From: an uncultured Lachnoclostridium sp.
GTDB lineage: Bacteria > Bacillota > Clostridia > Lachnospirales > Lachnospiraceae
NCBI GenBank assembly: GCA_948330435.1
Contig: CAOJBY010000008.1
Coordinates: forward strand, 68,369-132,368
DNA: 64,000 nucleotides
Reading direction: 5' to 3'
Part shown: positions 25,948 to 33,293 of the stretch, piece by piece
Numbering within the stretch: position 1 is the stretch's first letter
How the letters are laid out: each line of letters opens with the position of its first letter
Notes under the pieces: model-generated
Database searches by the model: none
The model's input: the letters and a program-made list of their open reading frames with translations, nothing else
What the model was told of the DNA's origin: nothing
Program-made: the position numbers and the translations under genes

Positions 25948-26207
25948 GTTCCATCTCCTCCTTTCACAATCTCCAATGCCTCTTTCCCGCCCTGCGTAAT
26001 ATAGTAGGTCTTGGAATTTCCCACCGGAAGCCCTGCTGCCACGTATCCTGCTGCCAATAACGCTTTTGTGTGTTTATAAAAAGAATTATAGGTATATTCC
26101 AGGGAACGCAGATTCTCAATAATCTCTTTGATTGACATTGCATTTACATTATTATCCGCACTTTCCGATACCAGACTTGACAATATAATAAACTGTATCC
26201 GATTCAA
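25944..26207 (-). CDS. Small winged-helix DNA-binding protein (TubR-like)
   Basis: 87 residues with a winged-helix pattern: NRIQFIILSSLVSES, SIKEIIENLRSLEYTYNSFYKHTKALLAAGYVAAGLPVGNSKTYYITQGGKEALE (recognition helix plus wing ending in the common YxITxxG-K turn). It is located immediately upstream of the TubZ-like gene with a 4-base overlap. The arrangement and size match TubR, the centromere-binding adaptor of type III partition systems. The start is TTG. Assignment as TubR rests on fold pattern and context. Confidence 0.7.
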   Translation of the reverse strand: MNRIQFIILSSLVSESADNNVNAMSIKEIIENLRSLEYTYNSFYKHTKALLAAGYVAAGLPVGNSKTYYITQGGKEALEIVKGGDGT

Positions 26208-26229
26208 TACCTTTCCCGCCTCCTGTCTC

Positions 26230-26274
26230 TTATTCTCTCTTAATTTCTTGTAGTTTGTTTTATTTTCTCTTAAA
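26230..26274. repeat. 30-bp-spaced direct repeats upstream of tubR-like gene (candidate tubC/operator)
   Basis: TTATTCTCTCTTAAT (26230-26244) and TTATTTTCTCTTAAA (26260-26274) match at 13 of 15 positions and start exactly 30 bases apart, in the gap between the tyrosine recombinase and TubR-like genes. TubR binds clustered direct repeats (tubC) just upstream of its own gene, so this is a candidate centromere, though with only two visible repeats. Confidence 0.45.
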
Positions 26275-26279
26275 TACTG

Positions 26280-27314
26280 TTAAGCACTCAACACATGCTG
26301 TTCCCAAACCGCCTGTGTTCTCCTGCTGCTCTTTGCTATGTAATGCCTGCTTGTAGTGCCCGAATCAGAATGGCCCATTAAGTCCTGTATGACTTCTATA
26401 GGACAATTCCGATCAGCAAGCCTTGTAGCAAAGGTCCGGCGGAACACATGAACCGTTCCCTTTTCCCGCAGTATTCCGGCCTGTTCGCAAATACGGTGGG
26501 TAATCGTCTCGTAGCCTGCCTTACGGATACGCTTAGGCTGGCCGTTATATAATCTTTCCGTGACAAAAAGAGCCGGATGAGCATCTTTCCTACCTGCCAG
26601 ATAATCAGCAAGGTATCTTCTGGCCCTAGTGTCAAGGTACACAGTACGGAACTTCCCTTTCCGACTTTTCTCCCCTCGGAATGCAACCGAGCCTTTCATC
26701 ATATCAACATTTATCCGATCCATTTGTGACAGTTCCCCTACCCGTACCCCGGTAGAAAAGAGAAACGCTATGATAGCCCGGTCACGCAGACTACAGGGTG
26801 TATCCCTTATCGCTATTTCTTCCTCTATGGAAAAGTACTTCAATTCTACATCTTCCCCTCTGATTCCCTTAATTGGTTTTACCGGGTTCTTCTCTATCAT
26901 CCCCTCATCATGAAGCCATGTGAACAGGCTGGATAAATTACGTTTTTCATTATTTAAGGTGTTCGGCCTGACCTGCTGAGAACGTAATGCCAGGTAATAC
27001 TTCACGTCATCTTTTGTGATGTATTTGTAGCCTTTTCCCGTCTGCAAAAAGAATCTACGGGCCGTCCTCAAATACTGATCAAGCGTCAGCTCCGTACACC
27101 CCTCCAACTTTTTATTGGCCGCAAAGCATTCCAGAACGTATCTTGTATCATCCATTTCCGTTGACAGTTCCGTACACTCCTTAACCAACCGTATCCCATG
27201 GAGTGCTCCCCTTACTGCTCCCTCCAACATCTGCAAATGCATAGTTTCCATTACTGGCGACATGGTACATATAATGTTGTTTACAACCTGCTCTCTCATG
27301 TCTTTGTTCATCAT
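26280..27314 (-). CDS. Tyrosine recombinase (XerC/D-like)
   Basis: 344 residues. An N-terminal SAM-like core-binding domain (LTLDQYLRTARRFFLQTG...TLNNEKRNLSSLFTWLHDEGMIEKNPVKPIK) is followed by the catalytic domain with Arg in STGVRVGELSQM, Lys in EKSRKGKFRTVYL, HVFRRTFAT, GHSDSGTTSRHY with the nucleophilic Tyr. All catalytic residues appear present. The prophage already has a serine integrase at its end, and this gene sits inside the replication block, so a dimer-resolution or inversion role is likelier than integration. The start at 27314 is 9 bases after GGAGG. Confidence 0.88.
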   Translation of the reverse strand: MMNKDMREQVVNNIICTMSPVMETMHLQMLEGAVRGALHGIRLVKECTELSTEMDDTRYVLECFAANKKLEGCTELTLDQYLRTARRFFLQTGKGYKYITKDDVKYYLALRSQQVRPNTLNNEKRNLSSLFTWLHDEGMIEKNPVKPIKGIRGEDVELKYFSIEEEIAIRDTPCSLRDRAIIAFLFSTGVRVGELSQMDRINVDMMKGSVAFRGEKSRKGKFRTVYLDTRARRYLADYLAGRKDAHPALFVTERLYNGQPKRIRKAGYETITHRICEQAGILREKGTVHVFRRTFATRLADRNCPIEVIQDLMGHSDSGTTSRHYIAKSSRRTQAVWEQHVLSA

Positions 27315-27361
27315 ACTTTCATACCTCCATCCCATTTATTTTTACAATTGCTCCCGTTGCT

Positions 27362-28927
27362 TTACCTTTTTTGTGCCTCCTTTAAAAACTCTATCAGTTC
27401 CGTTTCACTATTGGGGAATCGGCTATATTTTTCATGGTATGTCCATCTCGTTTCCCCATGCTGCCCCGTTGGAGGTTTCGGCCCTCCTATCAGATGGTAA
27501 TATACGCTCTCAAATAATTCCTCGCTATGGTGCAGCAAACGTCTTTCATATACCTCTGCAATCAACTGGGCTCCATTCTCAAAAATATATCTGTAGTATC
27601 TGACGGCAATATGTTTATCTGTATACCACACCCCCCAACTCTTATAATCTCTCAGCCATTCCTTACGTTGCTCATTATTTTTCAATATTGGCAGCCCATG
27701 GGGTAAATCCTCCATTCCCTCTTCCATTTCCAAATCTGTCACCATGCTTGCCAATGCTCCGACAATAATCTTCTGACGCTCCAGGTACTTCTTATCCGCC
27801 GCTGAAAGCTCCTTGTCCATTATTGTCGCTAGGAGCCTGTCCAATTTCTCTTTCTGTTCTTCTAAAAAATATTTTACCGTGTATTCTTCCTCGGGTGATC
27901 TTTCGGCTCCATCCACCTCCTTTCCATCAATTGTACGAATAATGTCCTGCTGCTTTTTCCATGCTTTCCAACAGGATTCACATTCCTTTCGTCCTGCTAC
28001 CTGCTGCTCCGGCCGGCTCCCCCACTCCTGTCTTTCACAATGGCTTACATCTGGAGGACATTGCCCCTTATCACAGCATTTCCTCCAATCCTCCATTTCA
28101 ATGACAACACTTGTCTCCTGTATGGGCTCCTGCTCTTCATCAGTATCATTTATGCTCGATGTCAAGCATTCCGCTTCCCGTTGCTCCTGTGCCTTTTTAA
28201 TCGCCCACACATTCCACATGGCCTGAATCTCTCTGGCCAGATAAAACCAGTCATAATTCCCCAGGCAATTATGCTCTCCATCTAAAAGCTGTATGTATTT
28301 ATCAAAAAGATTAATGCTGGCTACCTTATCGTTAACTCGAAAATACCACGTCCTGGAATTAGTTCCGAGCATAGCCTTTATTTGTTCCGGGCTTTTATTT
28401 ACATCAGCTACTCGGTTATAAAAATCCCGCTTCATCCACTCGTGTTTACATTCGATAAAATACAGGGCAAACGCTTGTAAATATTTACACTGTCTGTCAT
28501 CCGGCTCTGATAACTCTGTTTTGGGCTCCCGTGATGTTGCTTTGACCTTCCGTATTTCCTTTACGGTCATATCGGGGTTTACGTTTTCCAATTGTTCGTC
28601 CGAAAGATAGAGCATCTCCTGCAATTGGCTCTTCCCATATTCACAGTATTTTTCCTCTAGCATTGGACTATTACCATTTTTAGAAAACTTCTTGTTGATC
28701 TTCATTGCATGATCCGTGGTCTGCCTGGCCATACCAAACTTATCTAATGCCATGTCATGAATATTTTCATATCCACCAGCTAGATACAGCTCCTGTTCTT
28801 TGGCTTTTCTTAAAAAAAATCCAATTGCCACATAATTGGCGGCCATATTCAACTGCTTTTCTATGATAATGTCGCATACATCATCAAATGACAGGTTGTC
28901 ATAGGACTTTTGAAGACTTTCCAACAT
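27362..28927 (-). CDS. DUF3102-like phage/plasmid protein
   Basis: 521 residues. The N-terminal 120 residues (IIEKQLNMAANYVAIGFFLRKAKEQELYLAGGYENIHDMALDKFGMARQTTDHAMKINKKFS) match the DUF3102-like region found in phage and plasmid proteins near replication or partition genes. It resembles the DNA-binding part of ParB-like factors. The middle holds a Cys-rich stretch (CCDKGQCPPDVSHCERQEW...CESCWKAWKK) that could bind metal. The C-terminus is helical and unrecognised. AAGGAGG lies just before the ATG at 28925-28927. The function is unknown; a replication or regulatory role is suggested by context. Confidence 0.6.
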   Translation of the reverse strand: MLESLQKSYDNLSFDDVCDIIIEKQLNMAANYVAIGFFLRKAKEQELYLAGGYENIHDMALDKFGMARQTTDHAMKINKKFSKNGNSPMLEEKYCEYGKSQLQEMLYLSDEQLENVNPDMTVKEIRKVKATSREPKTELSEPDDRQCKYLQAFALYFIECKHEWMKRDFYNRVADVNKSPEQIKAMLGTNSRTWYFRVNDKVASINLFDKYIQLLDGEHNCLGNYDWFYLAREIQAMWNVWAIKKAQEQREAECLTSSINDTDEEQEPIQETSVVIEMEDWRKCCDKGQCPPDVSHCERQEWGSRPEQQVAGRKECESCWKAWKKQQDIIRTIDGKEVDGAERSPEEEYTVKYFLEEQKEKLDRLLATIMDKELSAADKKYLERQKIIVGALASMVTDLEMEEGMEDLPHGLPILKNNEQRKEWLRDYKSWGVWYTDKHIAVRYYRYIFENGAQLIAEVYERRLLHHSEELFESVYYHLIGGPKPPTGQHGETRWTYHEKYSRFPNSETELIEFLKEAQKR

Positions 28928-29008
28928 CCACCCTCCTTTCAGCATGTTTTGACCCCAGCATCATCCCATGTAACATTTTATAATTTCCCTCCTAAATTTC
29001 AGTTTTGA

Positions 29009-29024
29009 TGTGTAACAATACACA
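29009..29024. promoter_or_regulatory. Palindromic operator TGTGTAACAATACACA
   Basis: Inverted repeat TGTGTA-ACAA-TACACA located just after the RHH gene and about 80 bases upstream of the DUF3102-like gene start. A near copy lies upstream of the RHH gene (29210-29223), so both transcripts may be controlled by the RHH protein. Confidence 0.5.
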
Positions 29025-29027
29025 TAA

Positions 29028-29192
29028 TTAAGCTACCCTTTCGAGGTATTCATCCAGTGCTTTCCGGATTACCCATGATAAGGGCCTTTCCGTCTGGAGA
29101 CAATAATTGCATAACCTCTGGTACTGCTCCGGCTCCATGCTTATGTCCTTTCGGATGCATTTCTTTGATTCCTCAATCTTTGGTCTTCCCAT
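29028..29192 (-). CDS. Ribbon-helix-helix regulator
   Basis: 54 residues, missed by long-ORF criteria: MGRPKIEESKKCIRKDISMEPEQYQRLCNYC then PLSWVIRKALDEYLERVA. A basic N-terminal strand followed by two helices is the CopG/Arc-type RHH layout. A GGAGG site precedes the ATG. It lies between two matching palindromes and upstream of the DUF3102-like gene, so it probably represses itself and that gene; this also resembles copy-control regulators of plasmids. Confidence 0.75.
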   Translation of the reverse strand: MGRPKIEESKKCIRKDISMEPEQYQRLCNYCLQTERPLSWVIRKALDEYLERVA

Positions 29193-29209
29193 GTAACCTC
29201 CATTCCCTA

Positions 29210-29223
29210 TGTATCAATACACA
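29210..29223. promoter_or_regulatory. Palindromic operator TGTATCAATACACA
   Basis: TGTATCAATACA-CA, nearly the same as the operator at 29009-29024 (on the minus strand TGTGTATTGATACA versus TGTGTATTGTTACA). It lies about 20 bases upstream of the RHH start codon. Confidence 0.5.
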
Positions 29224-29237
29224 GTAATTTCCATTTT

Positions 29238-29504
29238 TCAGTATACGCCGGCATCCTCATAAAATACGATGCTATGCTCAAATGCTTTATTTGCTCGAAT
29301 ATCATTAAATCCGGTGTACTGGCAGACCGTCTCAGGATCAACCTGATACTTTTTAAACAGCAACACCCCTTTTTTGCACGGCTCCACTAATACATCCCCT
29401 GGGAGGATAAAGGTGCTTCCAGTTAGCAGAAGCTTGACATAATACCCCTCTATCCATTCGCTGGTGTCCATGTGCTTGGCTCGGTATAATATTTCTCTGC
29501 TCAT
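29238..29504 (-). CDS. YopX-like phage protein (short form)
   Basis: 88 residues. MSREILYRAKHMDTSEWIEGYYVKLL...GVLLFKKYQVDPETVCQYTGFNDIRANKAFEHSIVFYEDAGVY has the YopX-family pattern (R-AK...G-WVYGY...VDPETVGQYTG--D-NGK-IFEGDIV). It is shorter than usual YopX proteins and lacks the C-terminal part, as its end reads EHSIVFYEDAGVY. The GGAGG site places the start at 29504. The function of YopX is unknown. It overlaps no neighbour apart from the immediate methyltransferase upstream. Confidence 0.8.
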   Translation of the reverse strand: MSREILYRAKHMDTSEWIEGYYVKLLLTGSTFILPGDVLVEPCKKGVLLFKKYQVDPETVCQYTGFNDIRANKAFEHSIVFYEDAGVY

Positions 29505-29514
29505 GCCTGACCTC

Positions 29515-31152
29515 CTATGCAAATTTTAACTGTCCCGATTCTTCGGCTGATATTTGGATATTTCCGGTGCGTTTCGCCTTGCATAGTTCCGGTAGATTGG
29601 CCCTTACCAATGCTGCCGGTATTGGCGGGCATACAGCATTACCGCAACGCTTGACCTGCTCAGAGCGAGGATATGATTTTCCAGCATAATCATGGTCAAT
29701 GATGTAATCATCCGGAAAGCCCTGACAACCATATAATTCATGAGGATCTAGCATCCGTAAACCAATATCTACAATGGCATAATCTACCCCCTTAATTGTG
29801 ACCAGCCCAAACCTGTCATTGCCCGTTATCGTGTCTAATGGTTCTTTGATGTCCTGCCCTGTTCCCTGTCCGTAATATTTAACCAAAAAGGCCCTTGCCT
29901 CTCCAAAATGCCCGTCACCTGCTGTTATTGTAGGTATGGGATTTGCAATATCTTTACCATCACAGTTATTATTCATTTGCACTAGATAGGATGCATATTC
30001 CTGGCAGAATGCACTGACCAAGCCGTACCTATTTGAGCCATCCACAGTCATGATCGGATCTTTCATTGCCTGTCCCCTGACCTCCTTACTTGCCGTCTCC
30101 GAATGATATTGGATTAGGGTTGGTGCTAAAATAGACTCCACCAAGCAATGCTCATTTTTCCCAACTATTGTTGTTAACGGCTCACTTATGTCTTTGCTTC
30201 GATCCTTTGCAAATCCGGTCTGTCCAATCATTGCAATATATGGCCGTACCACACCGAATCCATTCTTCCCGGTTATGGTTGGCAAGGGAGCCTTTAAATC
30301 TTTTAAGCGTCTGTCATCTCCTCCATCGTGATTAATCTGGATTAGGAATGGTTCCGGATTCTCCAGGACGAACTTTTTCAAACCCTTGGCAATCCGCCGC
30401 ATAGTGTTTTCCGCAAGTGGACGCTGTGCCCGGATACCATACTTTTCCCAGATTTCATCCTTGGTATCAAAGATACTTGGACACGGCCTACTAAAATCTA
30501 TCTGTGTATATGCTCCTATGTACGGCTCCATCATTCCGGCTTTAACCACTTCGCTGTCTCTGGGGGCATGTGTCGGGGTCGGCCAGATAATAGGCTTACT
30601 GTCACATCGAGCAATCAGAAAAAACCTTTTTCGCATGGTGGGGGCACCATAATCAGCCGCCACAAGCTCTTTTGTCTGCACCTCATAACCTAAATCTTTA
30701 AGCTGCCGCAAAAACTTTCGGTATGTATAACCACTTTTAGCCTTAATGGGCCTGTGTGCCCGGTTCAGCGGCCCCCAGGTTTTAAACTCCTCTACATTTT
30801 CGAGCATAATTACCCTCGGGCGGACAAGTGCGGCCCAGCGGAGTGCCACCCATGCAAGCCCACGAATGTTTTTATCTTTTGGTTTACCGCCTTTTGCCTT
30901 GCTAAAATGCTTGCAATCTGGGGAAAACCAGGCCAAGGCCACGGGATGGCCGTTACATACCTCAACCGGATCTATATCCCATACGCTCTCACAATAGTGC
31001 TTTGTATTAGGATGATTGGTCTTGTGCATCCGGATAGCTTCCGGGTCGTGATTGATTGCGATATCTACACCATATCCGGTCGCCATCTCAATTCCGGTGC
31101 TGGCACCGCCACCACCGGCGAAGTTATCCACTATTAGTTCACCATTTATCAT
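29515..31152 (-). CDS. Phage C5-cytosine DNA methyltransferase with internal repeats
   Basis: 545 residues. SAM-binding DNFAGGGGASTGIEMA (9-23), catalytic SPDCKHFSKAKGG with C80, MLENVEEF (116-123), and the C-terminal GCQGFPDDYII ... QVKRCGNAVCPPI motifs IX/X are present, so it looks active. Between residues 285 and 452 the target-recognition region holds five copies of a roughly 38-residue unit around P-x-x-TItGxxxfGLV. It probably protects phage DNA from restriction. No endonuclease partner is adjacent. The start codon has only a weak Shine-Dalgarno. Confidence 0.9.
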   Translation of the reverse strand: MINGELIVDNFAGGGGASTGIEMATGYGVDIAINHDPEAIRMHKTNHPNTKHYCESVWDIDPVEVCNGHPVALAWFSPDCKHFSKAKGGKPKDKNIRGLAWVALRWAALVRPRVIMLENVEEFKTWGPLNRAHRPIKAKSGYTYRKFLRQLKDLGYEVQTKELVAADYGAPTMRKRFFLIARCDSKPIIWPTPTHAPRDSEVVKAGMMEPYIGAYTQIDFSRPCPSIFDTKDEIWEKYGIRAQRPLAENTMRRIAKGLKKFVLENPEPFLIQINHDGGDDRRLKDLKAPLPTITGKNGFGVVRPYIAMIGQTGFAKDRSKDISEPLTTIVGKNEHCLVESILAPTLIQYHSETASKEVRGQAMKDPIMTVDGSNRYGLVSAFCQEYASYLVQMNNNCDGKDIANPIPTITAGDGHFGEARAFLVKYYGQGTGQDIKEPLDTITGNDRFGLVTIKGVDYAIVDIGLRMLDPHELYGCQGFPDDYIIDHDYAGKSYPRSEQVKRCGNAVCPPIPAALVRANLPELCKAKRTGNIQISAEESGQLKFA

Positions 31153-31220
31153 GATTTTGAAAGGAGCCAGGATATCCTTTACGCTGGCCAGCGGCTCCGG
31201 CCTCCTTTCTTTCCTAAATT

Positions 31221-31538
31221 TCAGTTTAGCTGTGTAAACCTGAGCATAAAATTGTCTTTCCAGTCACGATGCTTCTGCTCATATTCTTCTATCATCTTAC
31301 GGAGCTTTGAGATCTCTTCCATGCGGTCATCATCACATTTATCTATGTCTTCCCTAAAATACTTACAATATTGCTCTTGATCCAGCTGTTTTGTCTTCAT
31401 GGTTATTCCGCATACAAAAGTCCTCTGTGCAATTCTTAGACAATACCGGGCATAATCAATATTCTGTTCTGTTACACGTACTGGCAAAGCCCAATTCATG
31501 CGGTTACCACAATTAATGCATTTTCGCTTTTTACTCAC
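31221..31538 (-). CDS. Hypothetical phage protein with zinc-finger N-terminus
   Basis: 105 residues. The N-terminus MSKKRKCINCGNRMNWALP carries a CxxC pair, a later FVCGITMKTKQLDQEQYCKYF adds two more Cys, and the C-terminal 50 residues are a charged helix. GTG start with AGGAGG 7 bases upstream. No family recognised. It is one of the small early leftward genes. Confidence 0.6.
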   Translation of the reverse strand: MSKKRKCINCGNRMNWALPVRVTEQNIDYARYCLRIAQRTFVCGITMKTKQLDQEQYCKYFREDIDKCDDDRMEEISKLRKMIEEYEQKHRDWKDNFMLRFTQLN

Positions 31539-31619
31539 CCTATTACCTCCTTAAATCCTAAATCATGGCTTACTTTGTGATAGATTATTGGGCCATGAGG
31601 TAAGCACTCGCTTAATAAG

Positions 31620-31850
31620 TTAATTTTCAGCTGATAATTCTGGAATAAATTGAAAAGTCCATGCTTCGTCATGCAAAATTTCTAGGTTTCCATCAGAATT
31701 AATGACTAAAACATCCAAAAACTTAGGCTTTATAATGCTGGATGTAAAATCCGTACCATCTGAAAATTCAATATTACTAAGTGCAACAGCTCTCAAAGCT
31801 TTTTCTCCGTGAATAACTTTGAATTTACTTAAATCAATTCCATGTAACAA
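31620..31850 (-). CDS. Hypothetical phage protein
   Basis: 76 residues (MLHGIDLSKFKVIHGEKALRAVALSNIEFSDGT...) starting with TTG 9 bases after an AGGAGG site. Beta-rich with no recognised motif. It belongs to the run of small early leftward genes. Confidence 0.5.
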   Translation of the reverse strand: MLHGIDLSKFKVIHGEKALRAVALSNIEFSDGTDFTSSIIKPKFLDVLVINSDGNLEILHDEAWTFQFIPELSAEN

Positions 31851-31865
31851 TCTCTATTTCCTCCT

Positions 31866-32057
31866 TTAAATTTCAGTATATGTCTTCGTGATTTTACAAA
31901 AGATACTATAAAATTGTTTTCCACCTTGTTCTTTTAGACGTTCTATAAAATCATATCCCCACTCTTTGCAATACTGCATCAATCCATCCGCTATCAACTT
32001 CGGAAAATTTGTACATGGAGGTTCATAGTCGAATATTGATAACTGCTTATATTCCAT
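31866..32057 (-). CDS. Hypothetical phage protein
   Basis: 63 residues beginning MEYKQLSIFDYEPPCTNFPKLIADGLMQYCKEWGYDFIERLKE. The strong AAGGAGG site supports translation. LSIFDYE-type N-termini occur in many small phage proteins; no function can be assigned. Confidence 0.55.
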   Translation of the reverse strand: MEYKQLSIFDYEPPCTNFPKLIADGLMQYCKEWGYDFIERLKEQGGKQFYSIFCKITKTYTEI

Positions 32058-32091
32058 TCTTATTTCTAGGTTCCTCCTTTTCTAAATCCTA

Positions 32092-32238
32092 CTATTTACA
32101 ATCATGTTGTTCCTTAAATTTTTCTTTTGTCTTACAGCTTCCGTCTTCATACTCTTCTGGAACAGGAGCGCTATCAAAACATTCATCAAAAAATTCACAA
32201 GTTACACATTCTACCAGTCGTTCCTTATCACTTTTCAT
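32092..32238 (-). CDS. Small cysteine-rich phage protein
   Basis: 48 residues: MKSDKERLVECVTCEFFDECFDS...CKTKEKFKEQHDCK. Five cysteines in CxxCxxxxxC plus two downstream could bind a metal. GGGGGT lies 5 bases before the ATG. The spacing and direction fit the early operon. Confidence 0.5.
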   Translation of the reverse strand: MKSDKERLVECVTCEFFDECFDSAPVPEEYEDGSCKTKEKFKEQHDCK

Positions 32239-32260
32239 TAATTACCCCCTAAATTCTTTA

Positions 32261-32288
32261 TTGACTTTCTACCTAAAGTCTTTATAAT
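32261..32288 (+). promoter_or_regulatory. Rightward promoter inside the leftward early region
   Basis: TTGACT, 16-base spacer, TATAAT (32283-32288). It points against all surrounding genes, toward the short hydrophobic peptide frame at 32348. Confidence 0.55.
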
Positions 32289-32347
32289 TTTATTTATAGC
32301 CCTTTCCTTAGTAGGTTAAAAATTTTATATAAGGAAGGATGATGCGT

Positions 32348-32416
32348 ATGTCTAATCGTGACATTTTAGGTGTATTATCAATTGTATTACAACTATTAGC
32401 GTTGCTTTGTAGATAA
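32348..32416 (+). CDS. Candidate 22-residue hydrophobic peptide
   Basis: MSNRDILGVLSIVLQLLALLCR, preceded by AAGGAAGG and a near-consensus rightward promoter. A single short transmembrane helix on the strand opposite to the operon looks like a type I toxin-like or signalling peptide. No partner RNA with clear terminator was found nearby, so the call is tentative. Confidence 0.35.
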   Translation: MSNRDILGVLSIVLQLLALLCR

Positions 32417-32468
32417 CCATTATCCCGACCCAAATTTATGTTACCGAACGGGTATGGGGCTATTTTAG

Positions 32469-32741
32469 CTAAATCCTAACTTCATCAGCCCAAACAGTTC
32501 CAGTGCATCCCCATTTATAACCATACCAATAGCAGTATTTTCCACTCAAAACCGGATATTCTTGACACTCCAATTCATATGGGGCTATCACCTTGGCCTT
32601 ATAAACGCCATTTGGTACTTTCCCATACTTTTTCCTTATTCTCACGCTTTCTCTGTTGCTGTGCTCGACTTTAATTACAGCGATATCTCCGATTTCTAGT
32701 CTCATTAACGGGTGCATCCAGTCATATTCTATTTGTTTCAT
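32469..32741 (-). CDS. Hypothetical phage protein
   Basis: 90 residues (MKQIEYDWMHPLMRLEIGDIAVIKVEHSNRESVRIRKKYGKVPNGVYKAKVIAPYELECQEY...). The ATG at 32739-32741 follows GAAGGG at suitable spacing. A small beta-barrel-like pattern (IGDIAVIKVEH...GVYKAKVIAPYELE) is visible. No function assigned. Confidence 0.5.
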   Translation of the reverse strand: MKQIEYDWMHPLMRLEIGDIAVIKVEHSNRESVRIRKKYGKVPNGVYKAKVIAPYELECQEYPVLSGKYCYWYGYKWGCTGTVWADEVRI

Positions 32742-32761
32742 ATTCCCTTCACCCTCTAAAT

Positions 32762-32905
32762 TCAAATATCTTCATCGTCATAAATTATCCCGTTGGATGC
32801 TTTTGTTTCTTCCTCGTAGTCGCAATTCTGATCTAACAATTCTATTAAATCGTCCACATCCGAAAAATAAAACATCATGCCATTCAGTCTTACTTGTACT
32901 CCCAT
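32762..32905 (-). CDS. Small acidic phage protein
   Basis: 47 residues: MGVQVRLNGMMFYFSDVDDLIELLDQNCDYEEETKASNG, ending DDEDI. A GGAGAAGC leader precedes the ATG. Very acidic, with no family recognised. Confidence 0.45.
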   Translation of the reverse strand: MGVQVRLNGMMFYFSDVDDLIELLDQNCDYEEETKASNGIIYDDEDI

Positions 32906-32931
32906 GCTTCTCCTCTCCTAAACCCTAATTT

Positions 32932-33104
32932 TTACCATAAATACCGCCCAATCTGGCAGCCTTTTCCATTTCCAAAGTCCGCTTTTATCGTGCAACCGTC
33001 AGCACCTACATACATACTTGTAATCTGCTCCATGTTGATAATTGACTTCTTATCAATGCTCTCCATGCATTCTGAAAACTTTCGATTACTTCCATATCCG
33101 ACAT
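32932..33104 (-). pseudogene. Possible small broken phage gene
   Basis: An ATG at 33104 with a GGGGGAAAGG leader opens a frame of only 32 codons. A second frame through the same stretch reads CMESIDKKSIINMEQITSMYVGADGCTIKADFGNGKGCQIGRYLW, which looks like real protein but lacks a good start. A frameshift joining the two would explain both. The following stretch to 33290 likewise holds a broken frame (KLKAEQRKELLIALGRKRDWKTKKAREN) and nothing intact. Confidence 0.35.
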
Positions 33105-33293
33105 AACCTTTCCCCCTTTCTTATATCATGTCACCCAGAATGCGGGCCGACTGAAATTCTCTCTGGCCTTTTTCGTCTTCCAATCTCTTTTCCTGCCTAA
33201 AGCAATAAGCAGTTCCTTTCTCTGCTCTGCTTTCAACTTAAATCCATGTTTATCCTTTGCTCAATCCTTTCCATGCTTCACCCCTTTTACACT

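Noticed and set aside
29515..31152. Complete restriction-modification system
   Set aside because: No restriction endonuclease gene lies beside the methyltransferase; the HNH proteins belong to packaging and recombination regions.
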